In this document: piece by piece, positions 1 to 8,285 of the stretch
Layout of the letters: each line of letters begins with the position of its first letter
How positions within the stretch are numbered: the first letter of the stretch is position 1
Assembly: GCF_002407205.1 (NCBI RefSeq)
Contig: NZ_CP023550.1
Coordinates: forward strand, 129,106 to 193,105
From: Rhodobacter sp. CZR27
Lineage (GTDB): Bacteria > Pseudomonadota > Alphaproteobacteria > Rhodobacterales > Rhodobacteraceae
Length of the DNA stretch: 64,000 bases
Direction of reading: 5' to 3'
The notes under the pieces: generated by a model
The model's input: the letters and a program-made list of their open reading frames with translations, nothing else
Told to the model about the DNA's origin: nothing
The model's database searches: none
Program-made: the position numbers and the translations under genes

Positions 1-104
1 TTGATAACGAGGGCAGGGCAGGTGCCGGAGCGCAAGCCGGAGCCTATGATCGGGGCATTGGCGATACACCGCCGACAATCCCCCAATCAGAGGAAACGAC
101 GAAC

Positions 105-2006
105 ATGACCCACGAGGACGTTCCCGCGTCCGCGCCCGGCTCCCCGTCCGCGCATCCCGAACCGCAGGATCCCGAGACGGCGACCGCCGCCAGTGCGCCT
201 TTCGACGAAAACGGGATGCCCGCCGTCAGCACGGCGGATGACGCCTCGGCGTCGGAGGACGCGGGCGCCCATCAGGGTGACCGTGACCCGGGTCAGCCGG
301 ACGCCTGTGGACCGAACGACGAGGCCGAGGCACGCGCCGCGTGGCTCATGGCGCGGATGTTCGGTGAACTCCCGCACGACCACGTCTGGTGCCGCGACCG
401 CGGGCTGATCGGCCTCATGAGGAAGGACCGGTTCGTCCCGGTCTGCGGCCCGCTGCGCGCTGCCGTGCAGATCCGCGATGCGGTCACCGGCAACTGGTCG
501 GTCGAGTTGACCTTCCTCGACCGCGACTGCCTGGTACAGCGGGAGGTCGTCCTGGCGCGGGATCTCGTCAAGTCCCCTTCGGCGGTGGCGGCGCGCCTTG
601 CCGAGCGCGGGCTCGATCTCCGCGCAAGGCCGCAGGCGCTGGTCGATCTCATCCGGGCCTGGCCCACCCTTGACCGTATCCGGGCCACACCGCGCCCAGG
701 CTGGATCTGCGGCGAGAGCGAGGCGCTGGCCTACATGCTGCCCGACGGCCGGGCGATCGGTCCCGGCCGCCAGGATCTCTCGCTCACCGCCCCGTCGCGG
801 GCACTGCGGGCCTCGGGCTCGCTCGAGGGCTGGCAGGCAGGCGTCGGGCGGATGGCCAGCGGCAATCCCGCGCTGATGCTGGCGATCTCGGCGGCTCTTG
901 CTGGGCCGCTGCTGCGCCTGGCCGGGCTCGATGGGCTGGGCCTGAACTTCCACGGTGGCAGCGGCCCCGAGACGGAGCTGCTGATGGCGGCCGTGCGGAG
1001 CACCAGCGGCCATCAGGAGGAGCGTGCCGCCTGGACCGCGCCCGACCTGGGCCTGGAACGGCTGGTGACTCAGGCGCACGACGGCCTGCTGGTGCTCCAT
1101 GACTTTCCGGAGGTGCCGGAGCGCGAGCTCGAACGGCTGATCCCGGCGTTCCGCAAGAAGAGCGGCGGGACGGTTCCTGGCGACGTCGGAACCGGACGGT
1201 GCGTCCTCGTCTCGACATCGTCCTCGCCGATCGCAGGGCATCTGCGTCCGGGGCGGCCTGCCTGTCTTGGCGGTCTGACCTCCCGGCTGCTTGAGGTGCC
1301 GGCCCGGTCGTGGACGCACGGCACCCTCGCAGACCTGCAGGGCCACACAGACCTGCGGGCTTTCACCGCGGCCATGGCCGAAGCGGCACGCAGCCACCAT
1401 GGCCACCTTTTGCCGGCCGTCGTGCGCATCGTGATCGAGAACGAGGCCCTGCTGTCCAGGATCTGGCCCCGGATGCGGGAGCGCATTTGCGAGGCGGTGG
1501 TGCCGGACCATGGATCCGCGGCCGTTCCCGAGGGCGTGGCCCATGTCCTCGAGGCGGCGACCCTGATCATCATGGCGGGAACCTTTGCCGCAAGGCGCGG
1601 CCTCCTGCCATGGTCTCGCGGTTCCATCGCCAGGGCCGCGATCCCGCTCCTCCGGATCTGGCACAACGCGCGGTCGTCTCAGGTCGACGATCTCCGCCAC
1701 GCAGTCGAAGCGCTTCGGCGACTGCGCGACACCGGGGCCTTCATCGATCTCGCCCCCGGCAATCCTCTCACCATCGCCGATCGTCCGGCGGGATGGATGG
1801 ACGCCGAGTTCATTCATGTCGACCGCGACGTCTTCACCAGTGAAGTTGCCCGCGGGCGATGCGACATCGCGAAACTGCTGCAGGACGCCAGGCTGCTCGA
1901 ACCCGGTGGCGAGCGCAATTCGCTGCAGTTCAAGCCTCCGGCCAGCATGGGCTTCCAGCGCGACAGGGTCTGCCGCATCGTCCGCACCCGGCTCGACGCT
2001 CCGTGA
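105..2006 (+). CDS. DUF927-family protein with degenerate ATPase motifs
   Basis: A 633-aa protein. Residues 1-85 are an acidic, Ala/Pro/Asp-rich low-complexity leader; the rest resembles DUF927, a helicase/ATPase-like domain often found in mobile-element primase proteins. The family signature 'W...G....NP.L.LA.SAALAGPLL.L.G..G...' is clear (about residues 245-290), but the expected P-loop GGSSxGKTT reads GGSGPETEL, with the Lys-Thr lost, and the Walker B region reads LLVLHDF instead of LLLDEL. The domain is therefore probably a fold-only remnant without ATP hydrolysis. The start is supported by AGAGGAA nine bases upstream. The gene is convergent with the Calx-beta gene and separated from it by a strong hairpin. 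No phage or plasmid genes lie next to it. Role unknown. Confidence 0.8.
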   Translation: MTHEDVPASAPGSPSAHPEPQDPETATAASAPFDENGMPAVSTADDASASEDAGAHQGDRDPGQPDACGPNDEAEARAAWLMARMFGELPHDHVWCRDRGLIGLMRKDRFVPVCGPLRAAVQIRDAVTGNWSVELTFLDRDCLVQREVVLARDLVKSPSAVAARLAERGLDLRARPQALVDLIRAWPTLDRIRATPRPGWICGESEALAYMLPDGRAIGPGRQDLSLTAPSRALRASGSLEGWQAGVGRMASGNPALMLAISAALAGPLLRLAGLDGLGLNFHGGSGPETELLMAAVRSTSGHQEERAAWTAPDLGLERLVTQAHDGLLVLHDFPEVPERELERLIPAFRKKSGGTVPGDVGTGRCVLVSTSSSPIAGHLRPGRPACLGGLTSRLLEVPARSWTHGTLADLQGHTDLRAFTAAMAEAARSHHGHLLPAVVRIVIENEALLSRIWPRMRERICEAVVPDHGSAAVPEGVAHVLEAATLIIMAGTFAARRGLLPWSRGSIARAAIPLLRIWHNARSSQVDDLRHAVEALRRLRDTGAFIDLAPGNPLTIADRPAGWMDAEFIHVDRDVFTSEVARGRCDIAKLLQDARLLEPGGERNSLQFKPPASMGFQRDRVCRIVRTRLDAP

Positions 2007-2008
2007 AG

Positions 2009-2059
2009 GCCGGGCGACGCGGTTCGACGAGGATCGCCTGTCGAACCGCGTTGCCCGGC
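2009..2059. terminator. 20-bp-stem hairpin between convergent genes
   Basis: Two bases after a stop codon, arms at 2009-2028 and 2040-2059 pair over 20 positions with a single G-T wobble and an 11-base loop. There is no T-tract. Its place between two convergent genes suggests a bidirectional terminator or 3'-end stabiliser. Confidence 0.6.
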
Positions 2060-2140
2060 TGGCGCCGAAGTGTCTGCCCGGCGGACACGCCAGGCATGCC
2101 CCGGCCCGTGGAAGGTGGCGCTCATCCGTTCAGGCGCCGG

Positions 2141-4687
2141 TCAGATCACGAGGAAATCCGCGGCCGTCAGCGAGAGCCCCGGCGAGAGCGTCGCGATCTG
2201 CACCCGACCGACGCCTCCGGTCCCGTCCGCATCATACCAGAGCGCGCCCGTGTCGCGCTCGTAGATGAACCGGTCGGTCGCATCCGTGGCCTGGCCCGAG
2301 CGGTTCGAGGCAAAGGCCGCATTGCGCAACGCGCCCTCGGAGAGACCCCGGAAGATCTCGTTCTCCAGAAGCATCATGTCGGCGGCCACGTTGAAATCGG
2401 TGATCCGGTCGACGTTGCCTCCGCCCGGCCGGGTGTCGAAGACGAACGTGTCCCGTCCCGCGTTCCCGCTCAGCACATCGGCGCCGTCGCCCCCGATCAT
2501 CCGGTCGTTGCCGCCGCCGCCGCCCAGGATGTCGTTGCCGCCGCGGCCGTCGAGCCGGTCGTTGCCCGCGAGGCCCTCGATCCGCTCGGCATAGGCCGTG
2601 CCCGCCAGCCGGTCATTGCCCCCCGTGCCGCGCAGGCTGCCATCGATGATGGTGGCCACCCCCACCGGCACCGGCGTCGCCGAGGAGATCTGGCTCGGGA
2701 AGGGCGGGACGAGGCGCAGGCTGAAGCTCTCGGTGTTCTCGAGCACGAGGTCGTCGGCGATGGGGATGCGGATCTCGGCCTGGGTCTGGCCGGGGCGGAA
2801 GACCACCTCGCCCGAGCGGGCGGTGAAGTCGCTGCCTGCCCGGGCCGTGCCCGCGAGGGTCTGGAAGTCGATGGCGATCCGTTCGGTCGAGGGGGCTGAG
2901 AGGTCGACCACGAAGACCGCGACGCGGCCTCCCGGGCCCTCCTGCACCGTGGCATTGCCGACGGCAACCGAGCGGTTGAGCCCGACCCCGTCCCCGTCGA
3001 GCACCCAGCCGGTGGCGGAGAGGGTCCGGTTGCCGCCGCCGAAGGAGGCGCCGCGCGGGTCGCTCAGTTCCAGGAAGACGCTTTCGTCCAGCTCGTCGAG
3101 CGAGTCGCCGTAGGAGCGGATCTGGATCGTCCGCACCGTCTCGCCGGGGGCGAAGGTCAGCGTCCCGGCGAAATCGGTCGAGTAGAAGTCGTCCCGCAGT
3201 TGCGCCGAGCCCGAGCGGAACTGGTAGTCCACGCTCACCGCGTCGCTCGCGGGCTCGGACAGCCGGACGGTATAGGTCAGGTAGCTGTATTCGGACTCGC
3301 GGCCGCCCTCGACCGAGATCACCGGCCCGGCCCCGTCCTCGTTCAGGATCCCGGCGGTGCCGGTCGCCGCGGGCACGCCATGCGCCCCGGTGACGGCGAG
3401 GCCGAAGCTCTCCCCCGCCTCGATCGCCCCGTCGTTGATCAGGGTCACCGCCACCGTGGCCTCGGTCTGGCCGGCGAGGAAGGTGACGGTGCCGGTGCGC
3501 GCCACATAGTCCGAGCCCGCCCGCGCCGAGCCGTCGTAGGTGGTGAAGCTGAAGGTGCGGTCGGTGGTGAAGGCCTCCGAGAGGCTCAGCGTGAAGAGCG
3601 CCTGTCCCCCGGCCGCCTCGGTCACCACGGGGCTGGAGACCGCCAGCGCCCGGTTCACCCCGACCCCGTCCTCGTCGAGCACCCAGCCGGTGGCCGAAAG
3701 CGTGTGGATGTTGCCGCCGAAGGAGGCACCGCGCGGGTCGCTCAGTTCCAGGAAGACGCTTTCGTCCAGCTCGTCGAGCGAGTCGCCGTAGGAGCGGATC
3801 TGGATCGTCCGCACCGTCTCGCCGGGGGCGAAGGTCAGCGTCCCGGCGAAATCGGTCGAGTAGAAGTCGTCCCGCAGTTGCGCCGAGCCCGAGCGGAACT
3901 GGTAGTCCACGCTCACCGCGTCGCTCGCGGGCTCGGACAGCCGGACGGTATAGGTCAGGTAGCTGTATTCGGACTCGCGGCCGCCCTCGACCGAGATCAC
4001 CGGCCCGGCCCCGTCCTCGTTCAGGATCCCGGCGGTGCCGGTCGCCGCGGGCACGCCATGCGCCCCGGTGACGGCGAGGCCGAAGCTCTCCCCCGCCTCG
4101 ATCGCCCCGTCGTTGATCAGGGTCACCGCCACCGTGGCCTCGGTCTGGCCGGCGAGGAAGGTGACGGTGCCGGTGCGCGCCACATAGTCCGAGCCCGCCC
4201 GCGCCGAGCCGTCGTAGGTGGTGAAGCTGAAGGTGCGGTCGGTGGTGAAGGCCTCCGAGAGGCTCAGCGTGAAGAGCGCCTGTCCCCCGGCCGCCTCGGT
4301 CACCACGGGGCTGGAGACCGCCAGCGCCCGGTTCACCCCGACCCCGTCCTCGTCGAGCACCCAGCCGGTGGCCGAAAGCGTGTGGATGTTGCCGCCGAAG
4401 GAGGCACCGCGCGGGTCGCTCAGTTCCAGGAAGACGCTTTCGTCCAGCTCGTCGAGCGAGTCGCCGTAGGAGCGGATCTGGATCGTCCGCACCGTCTCGC
4501 CGGGGGCGAAGGTCAGCGTCCCGGCGAAATCGGTCGAGTAGAAGTCGTCCCGCAGTTGCGCCGAGCCCGAGCGGAACTGGTAGTCCACGCTCACCGCGTC
4601 GCTCGCGGGCTCGGACAGCGAGACCGTGAAGACGAGATAGTCGTATTCGGGTGAGGGGCTGCTGGTGACGGTGAGTATGCTGGTCAT
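2141..4687 (-). CDS. Calx-beta repeat RTX protein, type I secreted
   Basis: 848 aa, built of six Calx-beta-type domains (alternating A and B forms, with EGG/DxxxE...FxxxL signatures) followed by an RTX block of GGNDxLxG nonapeptides (about residues 695-760). The C-terminal cap ends in ADFLVI, the same end type as the RTX protein at 11519-13411 (SDFLVI), which supports export by a type I system through an uncleaved C-terminal signal. Calx-beta and RTX domains bind calcium outside the cell, so an adhesin or matrix role is likely. A longer reading frame starts 57 bases upstream, but AGAAGGA eight bases before the ATG at 4687 decides the start. There is no N-terminal signal peptide. Two A-B units are virtually identical at DNA level. 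Transcribed divergently from the M10 protease. Confidence 0.85.
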   Translation of the reverse strand: MTSILTVTSSPSPEYDYLVFTVSLSEPASDAVSVDYQFRSGSAQLRDDFYSTDFAGTLTFAPGETVRTIQIRSYGDSLDELDESVFLELSDPRGASFGGNIHTLSATGWVLDEDGVGVNRALAVSSPVVTEAAGGQALFTLSLSEAFTTDRTFSFTTYDGSARAGSDYVARTGTVTFLAGQTEATVAVTLINDGAIEAGESFGLAVTGAHGVPAATGTAGILNEDGAGPVISVEGGRESEYSYLTYTVRLSEPASDAVSVDYQFRSGSAQLRDDFYSTDFAGTLTFAPGETVRTIQIRSYGDSLDELDESVFLELSDPRGASFGGNIHTLSATGWVLDEDGVGVNRALAVSSPVVTEAAGGQALFTLSLSEAFTTDRTFSFTTYDGSARAGSDYVARTGTVTFLAGQTEATVAVTLINDGAIEAGESFGLAVTGAHGVPAATGTAGILNEDGAGPVISVEGGRESEYSYLTYTVRLSEPASDAVSVDYQFRSGSAQLRDDFYSTDFAGTLTFAPGETVRTIQIRSYGDSLDELDESVFLELSDPRGASFGGGNRTLSATGWVLDGDGVGLNRSVAVGNATVQEGPGGRVAVFVVDLSAPSTERIAIDFQTLAGTARAGSDFTARSGEVVFRPGQTQAEIRIPIADDLVLENTESFSLRLVPPFPSQISSATPVPVGVATIIDGSLRGTGGNDRLAGTAYAERIEGLAGNDRLDGRGGNDILGGGGGNDRMIGGDGADVLSGNAGRDTFVFDTRPGGGNVDRITDFNVAADMMLLENEIFRGLSEGALRNAAFASNRSGQATDATDRFIYERDTGALWYDADGTGGVGRVQIATLSPGLSLTAADFLVI
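3052..4618. repeat. 678-bp tandem direct repeat, about 2.3 copies
   Basis: Units at 3941-4618 and 3263-3940 give identical 226-aa translations in more than one frame, so they are essentially identical in DNA. A third partial unit (about 3052-3262) continues the identity, then diverges. The repeat encodes an A-plus-B pair of Calx-beta domains. The absence of silent drift indicates very recent amplification or gene conversion. Confidence 0.9.
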
Positions 4688-5024
4688 GAAATGCGATCCT
4701 TCTGAGAATGCGCGGATGAAAAGGATTCGCCGGAAAGTCTGCATGACAGACGTCGTGTTTCAAAGAAGGAAGGAGAGGCATTCCCCCCTTTCCCTTGCAC
4801 GTTAAGGGGATGCCGCACGCCCAGAGGTGTGGGCGGGGCTGGATGCGCAATGCAGGGTTGATCCCGGTCATGGCCGGCGGCAGCGCTTCACCCGGTCGTT
4901 CTTTCGCAAGTTGCCAGAGTTTCGTGCCCGACAGCTTGAACCTCCGACGCTTTCCGGCGCAGAACCTGTCCGTAACCCGTTTCCGTCAATACAGGGGGCA
5001 GACAGAACCGATGGAGGAAGGCCG
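4688..5024. promoter_or_regulatory. Divergent intergenic region between two RTX genes
   Basis: 337 bases separate the divergent starts. An imperfect inverted repeat GGCATTCCCC (4779-4788) / GGGGATGCC (4807-4815) encloses a smaller CCCTT/AAGGG hairpin (4793-4809), a candidate shared operator. No gene is seen. No convincing sigma-70 pair was identified. Confidence 0.35.
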
Positions 5025-6407
5025 ATGCCGATGCACACCATGACCCCGCAGCAGTTCGCGCACCGGCTCATGACGACGTCCTATTCGGATGGGGTCACCC
5101 GCACCATGGCCGCGGGCCGCGACGGCGCCATCACGGTCAACCTGAGCGACCTGACCGTGCAGGAGCGCGGGCTGGCGCGTGCCGCCCTGGCGGAAATCGC
5201 GACGATGACCGGGCTGCGCTTCGCGGAAACCACCGGGGAAGCGCAGATCACCTATTCGAACGGCGGAACGGGTGCCTCCACCGGGACATCGGCCAGCGGC
5301 ACGACGATCACCTCGGCCGAGATCCGCATCGCCTCGGATCGCGTCGGGCCCGGCGACGGCTACGGCAGCTATGTGTTCCGGACCTACATGCACGAGACCC
5401 TGCACGCGCTGGGACTGGGCCATCCGCAGGACTATTCGGAGGTCACGGATTTCGCGGCATCCTCGATCGCCAACGACAGCTGGCAGACGAGCCTGATGTC
5501 CTATTTCGATCAGGACGAGAACACCCGTGTCGCGGCGACGAAGGCCTACAACCTGACCCCGATGCTGGCGGACTACCTCGCCCTGAAGCAGATGTACGAC
5601 GCGCCCTCCATCCATGCCGGGGCGACCGTCTATGGCGTGGGCTCGACGGCGGGCGGGGCGCTGGATCACGCGGCCTCGCTGGGCGGGCAGGTGGCCTTCC
5701 TTGTCGTGGACCACGGCGGGACGGACCACGCCAACTTCAGCCGCTGGTGGGCGGCGCAGCTGATCGACCTGATGCCCGGCGCGCTGTCGAACGTGATGGG
5801 CGCCATCGGCAACATGCAGATCGCGTTCGACACGCTGATCGAGAACGCCACCGGCGGGTTCGGGGCGGACAGGCTGTTCGGCAATGCCGCCACGAACCGT
5901 CTGGTGGGCGGAAGCGGCGCGGACGTTCTTCAAGGACGGGCAGGGGGCGACCGTCTCCTGGGCGGAGAGGGCGGCGACCGGCTGTGGGGGGAAGGCGGGA
6001 AGGATCATCTCGTGGGTGGCAATGGCGCCGATACCCTGATCGGGGGCCAGGCCGACGACACGCTGGTCGGCGGTGCGGGTCGGGACCGCCTGACCGGGCA
6101 GGCCGGGGCGGACGTGTTCGTCTTCGCGTCGATCGCGGATGCCGGTCGCGGAGCGGGCAGCGACGTGATCGTCGACTTCGCGCGGGGGGCTGATCGCATC
6201 GACCTCTCGGCCATGGATGCGAATGCGGCGCAGCCCGGGAACCAGGACTTCACCCTTGTCGGCGCACGGGCCTTCAGCGGGGTTGCAGGCGAGTTGCGCT
6301 TTGCCGACGGGGCGGTGATGGGCGATGTCGATGGCGACGGGCGCGCCGACTTCCGGATCCTCGTCAGTGGCGCGGGCACCCTCGGGGGCGGCGACTTCGT
6401 TCTCTGA
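5025..6407 (+). CDS. M10 serralysin-type metalloprotease with RTX repeats
   Basis: 460-aa secreted zinc protease. The zinc site HETLHALGLGHP starts at residue 123 (His123, Glu124, His127, His133 of HExxHxxGxxH) and is followed by the metzincin Met-turn SLMSYF. The C-terminal half carries RTX nonapeptides (GGSGADVLQG, GGNGADTLIG and others) and the M10 C-terminal beta-roll, ending GGGDFVL, typical of a type I secretion signal. Length fits the serralysin family (about 450-500 aa). The ATG at 5025 is chosen because GGAGGAAG lies five bases before it; an ATG two codons later is also possible. As in the family, no N-terminal Sec signal is present. Likely exported by a PrtDEF-like system; a PrtD/HlyD pair lies about 20 kb away. 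Its substrate is unknown. Confidence 0.92.
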   Translation: MPMHTMTPQQFAHRLMTTSYSDGVTRTMAAGRDGAITVNLSDLTVQERGLARAALAEIATMTGLRFAETTGEAQITYSNGGTGASTGTSASGTTITSAEIRIASDRVGPGDGYGSYVFRTYMHETLHALGLGHPQDYSEVTDFAASSIANDSWQTSLMSYFDQDENTRVAATKAYNLTPMLADYLALKQMYDAPSIHAGATVYGVGSTAGGALDHAASLGGQVAFLVVDHGGTDHANFSRWWAAQLIDLMPGALSNVMGAIGNMQIAFDTLIENATGGFGADRLFGNAATNRLVGGSGADVLQGRAGGDRLLGGEGGDRLWGEGGKDHLVGGNGADTLIGGQADDTLVGGAGRDRLTGQAGADVFVFASIADAGRGAGSDVIVDFARGADRIDLSAMDANAAQPGNQDFTLVGARAFSGVAGELRFADGAVMGDVDGDGRADFRILVSGAGTLGGGDFVL

Positions 6408-6418
6408 GCGGACCCGGG

Positions 6419-6466
6419 CCTGGCGCTTCTCGGCCTGCGAAGGGCGCCCTTCGAGAAGGCGCCAGG
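6419..6466 (+). terminator. Hairpin after the M10 protease gene
   Basis: Arms at 6419-6432 and 6452-6466 form a 14-bp stem with one bulged base, with a GGGCGCCC palindrome inside the loop. It starts 12 bases after the stop codon. No clear T-tract follows. Confidence 0.55.
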
Positions 6467-6753
6467 CTTCACCGACCTCGCGGAGTCCGCGGCGGCCGAG
6501 GTGGTCGGCCTGGAACCGGTAATTCGGATTATGAATGGCGATCTCCCGGCACAGGTCCGGCGGCACCGGGGATCCGTCACGTCGGGCGTCCGGCGGCGTC
6601 GGACGAGGCAGGGTCGGGTCATGGTGCTGCATGTCCCGCGCCACGGGCACCTCGCGATCCGGGCCCGCTCATGCCGTATCCCGGCCCGCGGTCTCCCTTG
6701 ATCCAGCGGCCGCGTGCGGCGTCCGTTCCGCGAACCGGCGTGCCGGGGCGCCC
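6467..6753. other. Gene-free stretch between convergent genes
   Basis: 287 bases between the M10 hairpin and the 3' end of the phosphotransferase gene. A protein-like minus-strand segment (about 6440-6560) has no stop or start that would make a separate gene. No RNA gene or clear regulatory site was recognised. Confidence 0.4.
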
Positions 6754-7767
6754 TCAGGCCGAGGCGAGCCGGGCCGCCTCGGCCAGGTAGGCGGAAGCCT
6801 TGGCGATCCAGCGCGCGGTATCGCTGCGCCCTTCGTCGCGCAGGTGATCGAGGCTGAGCCGCGCCCGCGAGAGGCAGCGGACCAGGCGGTAGGTCGACAG
6901 CAGGCCCGCCGAGGGCGCGGCGAGGCCCGCCGCCTCCAGCCCGCTCAGCAGGGGGCCGCCCAGGTCCGGGGCCCCCAGAAGGGCGCATTCCAGCGCAAGA
7001 TGGCCGACCTCGTCGAACGGATCGGCAAGGCGGATGTCGCGCGAGAACTCCACCCGGTCGAACACCACCGGCCGGGCGATCAGGCAGACGTGCTCGGGCC
7101 GCAGGTCGCCGTGCCCCTCGACGATCAGCCCCTGACGCTCGCGGAGGGCGATCTCGTGCTTGTGCGCCCGGATGCGGTGGGCGCAGACCGCCGCGAGCCC
7201 GGCCACGGCAACCTGGGGCACATGCACCGCCATCGCGGCGAGGTGGCCCGCATTCACCTCGGCCTCCTGCCTCAGGCGCGCGAGATGGCGCCCTTCGCCG
7301 GCACGGCGGCTGCGCCGGTAGAACGCGGCCAGATCCCGCGTCAGGACCGACAGGAGCGACCGCTCGACCGGGCGCCGCTCGGTGACCAGCCGGTCGAGCA
7401 TCCGGTCGGCCGGAAGCCTCCGCATGTGCACGAGCCAGTCCACCACCCTGCCAGGCCCGCCCACGCCCATCCGGCCGGCGACAACCACCAGGGGAAGCAG
7501 GCCGCGATAGACGCCGTCGCCCGCGAGTTCGCGGTTCAGCCGCAACTCGGCCGCGCAGGCGCGGTGCCGCGCCGCGAGCGTCCGGTGGTCGAGCATGCCG
7601 AGGGCGACCGGTTTCTTCAGCTTCAGCACCCGGTCGGCGAACAGGAACACATGCGCCATGTGCGTCTCGATCACCCGTTCCATTCCGGGCAGCGCCGACA
7701 GGAACGCGACCTTCGGCCCGTAGCCGGGCGGCTCCGCCGCCGGAAGACCGGGATCCGCTACATCCAC
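6754..7767 (-). CDS. COG2187-type aminoglycoside phosphotransferase-like kinase
   Basis: About 337 aa from a GTG at 7767, which overlaps the DUF2267 stop codon (GTGGATGTAG), suggesting translational coupling; the starts are not certain and an ATG at 7683 would cut into the conserved N-terminus. The motif VIETHMAHVFLFADRVLKLKKPV is characteristic of COG2187 proteins, here 'ETH...VFL..DRV.KLKKPV'. The Brenner motif appears as EGHGDLRPEH, and the downstream FDRVEFSRDIRLADPFDE segment supplies the acidic metal-binding residues. The family has a protein-kinase-like fold and often clusters with stress or anaerobic genes. The substrate is unknown. It is downstream of DUF2267 and probably shares its FNR-like promoter. 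Confidence 0.8.
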   Translation of the reverse strand: MDVADPGLPAAEPPGYGPKVAFLSALPGMERVIETHMAHVFLFADRVLKLKKPVALGMLDHRTLAARHRACAAELRLNRELAGDGVYRGLLPLVVVAGRMGVGGPGRVVDWLVHMRRLPADRMLDRLVTERRPVERSLLSVLTRDLAAFYRRSRRAGEGRHLARLRQEAEVNAGHLAAMAVHVPQVAVAGLAAVCAHRIRAHKHEIALRERQGLIVEGHGDLRPEHVCLIARPVVFDRVEFSRDIRLADPFDEVGHLALECALLGAPDLGGPLLSGLEAAGLAAPSAGLLSTYRLVRCLSRARLSLDHLRDEGRSDTARWIAKASAYLAEAARLASA

Positions 7768-8183
7768 AGGTCGCGCAGCGGCCTCCGCATGGCCCAGGCG
7801 ACCTGGCGGAACTCGCCCTGCGAGACGTGCCGGCGCAGCAGGTCGAACACCGCCGCGACCGCCACGTCCGGCTCGGCCAGCGGGCTGACGGTGAAGGCGC
7901 CCGTCACCCGCTCGAGGAAGTCGTCCACCGTGCGCGCCTCTGCCGGCGTGCGCGACGGCACCCAGCCTTCGTAGAAGATCCCGCGCATCAGGATCGGAAG
8001 CTGCGCGGCAAGATCCGCCGCCTCCTCCACCGTCAGGAAGTCCCGGATCGCGTGGAGTGTCGCGCGCAGCAGCAGATAGGCCCGCCCGCGATCGGCCCAG
8101 CCCAGATCCTGCTGCAACTCGTTGAGCCATTCCGCCACCACCTGCGGAGAGTGGTCGAGGGTGGCGATGCCGGAGATCTTCAT
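7758..8183 (-). CDS. DUF2267 domain protein
   Basis: 141-aa soluble helical protein. Family hallmarks are the N-terminal helix with LGW.....AY..LRATLHA.RD.L, then the conserved LP.LMRGIFYEGW segment and the C-terminal helical segment with LLRRHVSQGE. DUF2267 proteins are small, of unknown biochemistry, and recurrently sit in universal-stress or anaerobic gene clusters. A longer in-frame extension upstream is only the antisense of the PRPP synthetase gene; the ATG at 8183 has GGGAGG six bases before it. First gene of a two-gene operon with the phosphotransferase, divergent from the PRPP synthetase-like gene. Confidence 0.85.
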   Translation of the reverse strand: MKISGIATLDHSPQVVAEWLNELQQDLGWADRGRAYLLLRATLHAIRDFLTVEEAADLAAQLPILMRGIFYEGWVPSRTPAEARTVDDFLERVTGAFTVSPLAEPDVAVAAVFDLLRRHVSQGEFRQVAWAMRRPLRDLWM

Positions 8184-8238
8184 CGCATCCTCCCTTGGCA
8201 AGGTGCCGTCGATGATCCGCGCCTGCGGCGCCGGCTCA

Positions 8239-8252
8239 ATGACTGCGGTCAA
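8239..8252. promoter_or_regulatory. FNR/DNR-like box in a divergent promoter
   Basis: ATGACTGCGGTCAA differs at one position from the DNR/FNR-type consensus TTGAC-N4-GTCAA. It lies 33 bases before the PRPP synthetase ATG and 55 bases before the DUF2267 ATG, so it could serve both. This fits oxygen- or NO-responsive control of the cluster; binding is inferred only. Confidence 0.45.
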
Positions 8253-8285
8253 TGCGGGGTGCGGCCCGCCGGGGGAATGTGCCCC

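Noticed and set aside
3200..4654. Long plus-strand open frame of 484 codons over the Calx-beta gene
   Set aside because: It has the same 226-aa periodicity as the real minus-strand gene, lacks a ribosome site and is His/Arg/Gly-rich with no family; an antisense shadow of the repeat.
6440..6560. Protein-like minus-strand segment with NPNYRFQADHLGRRGLREVG
   Set aside because: It looks coding but the frame runs without a stop into the antisense of the M10 gene, so no independent gene can be defined; perhaps a remnant.
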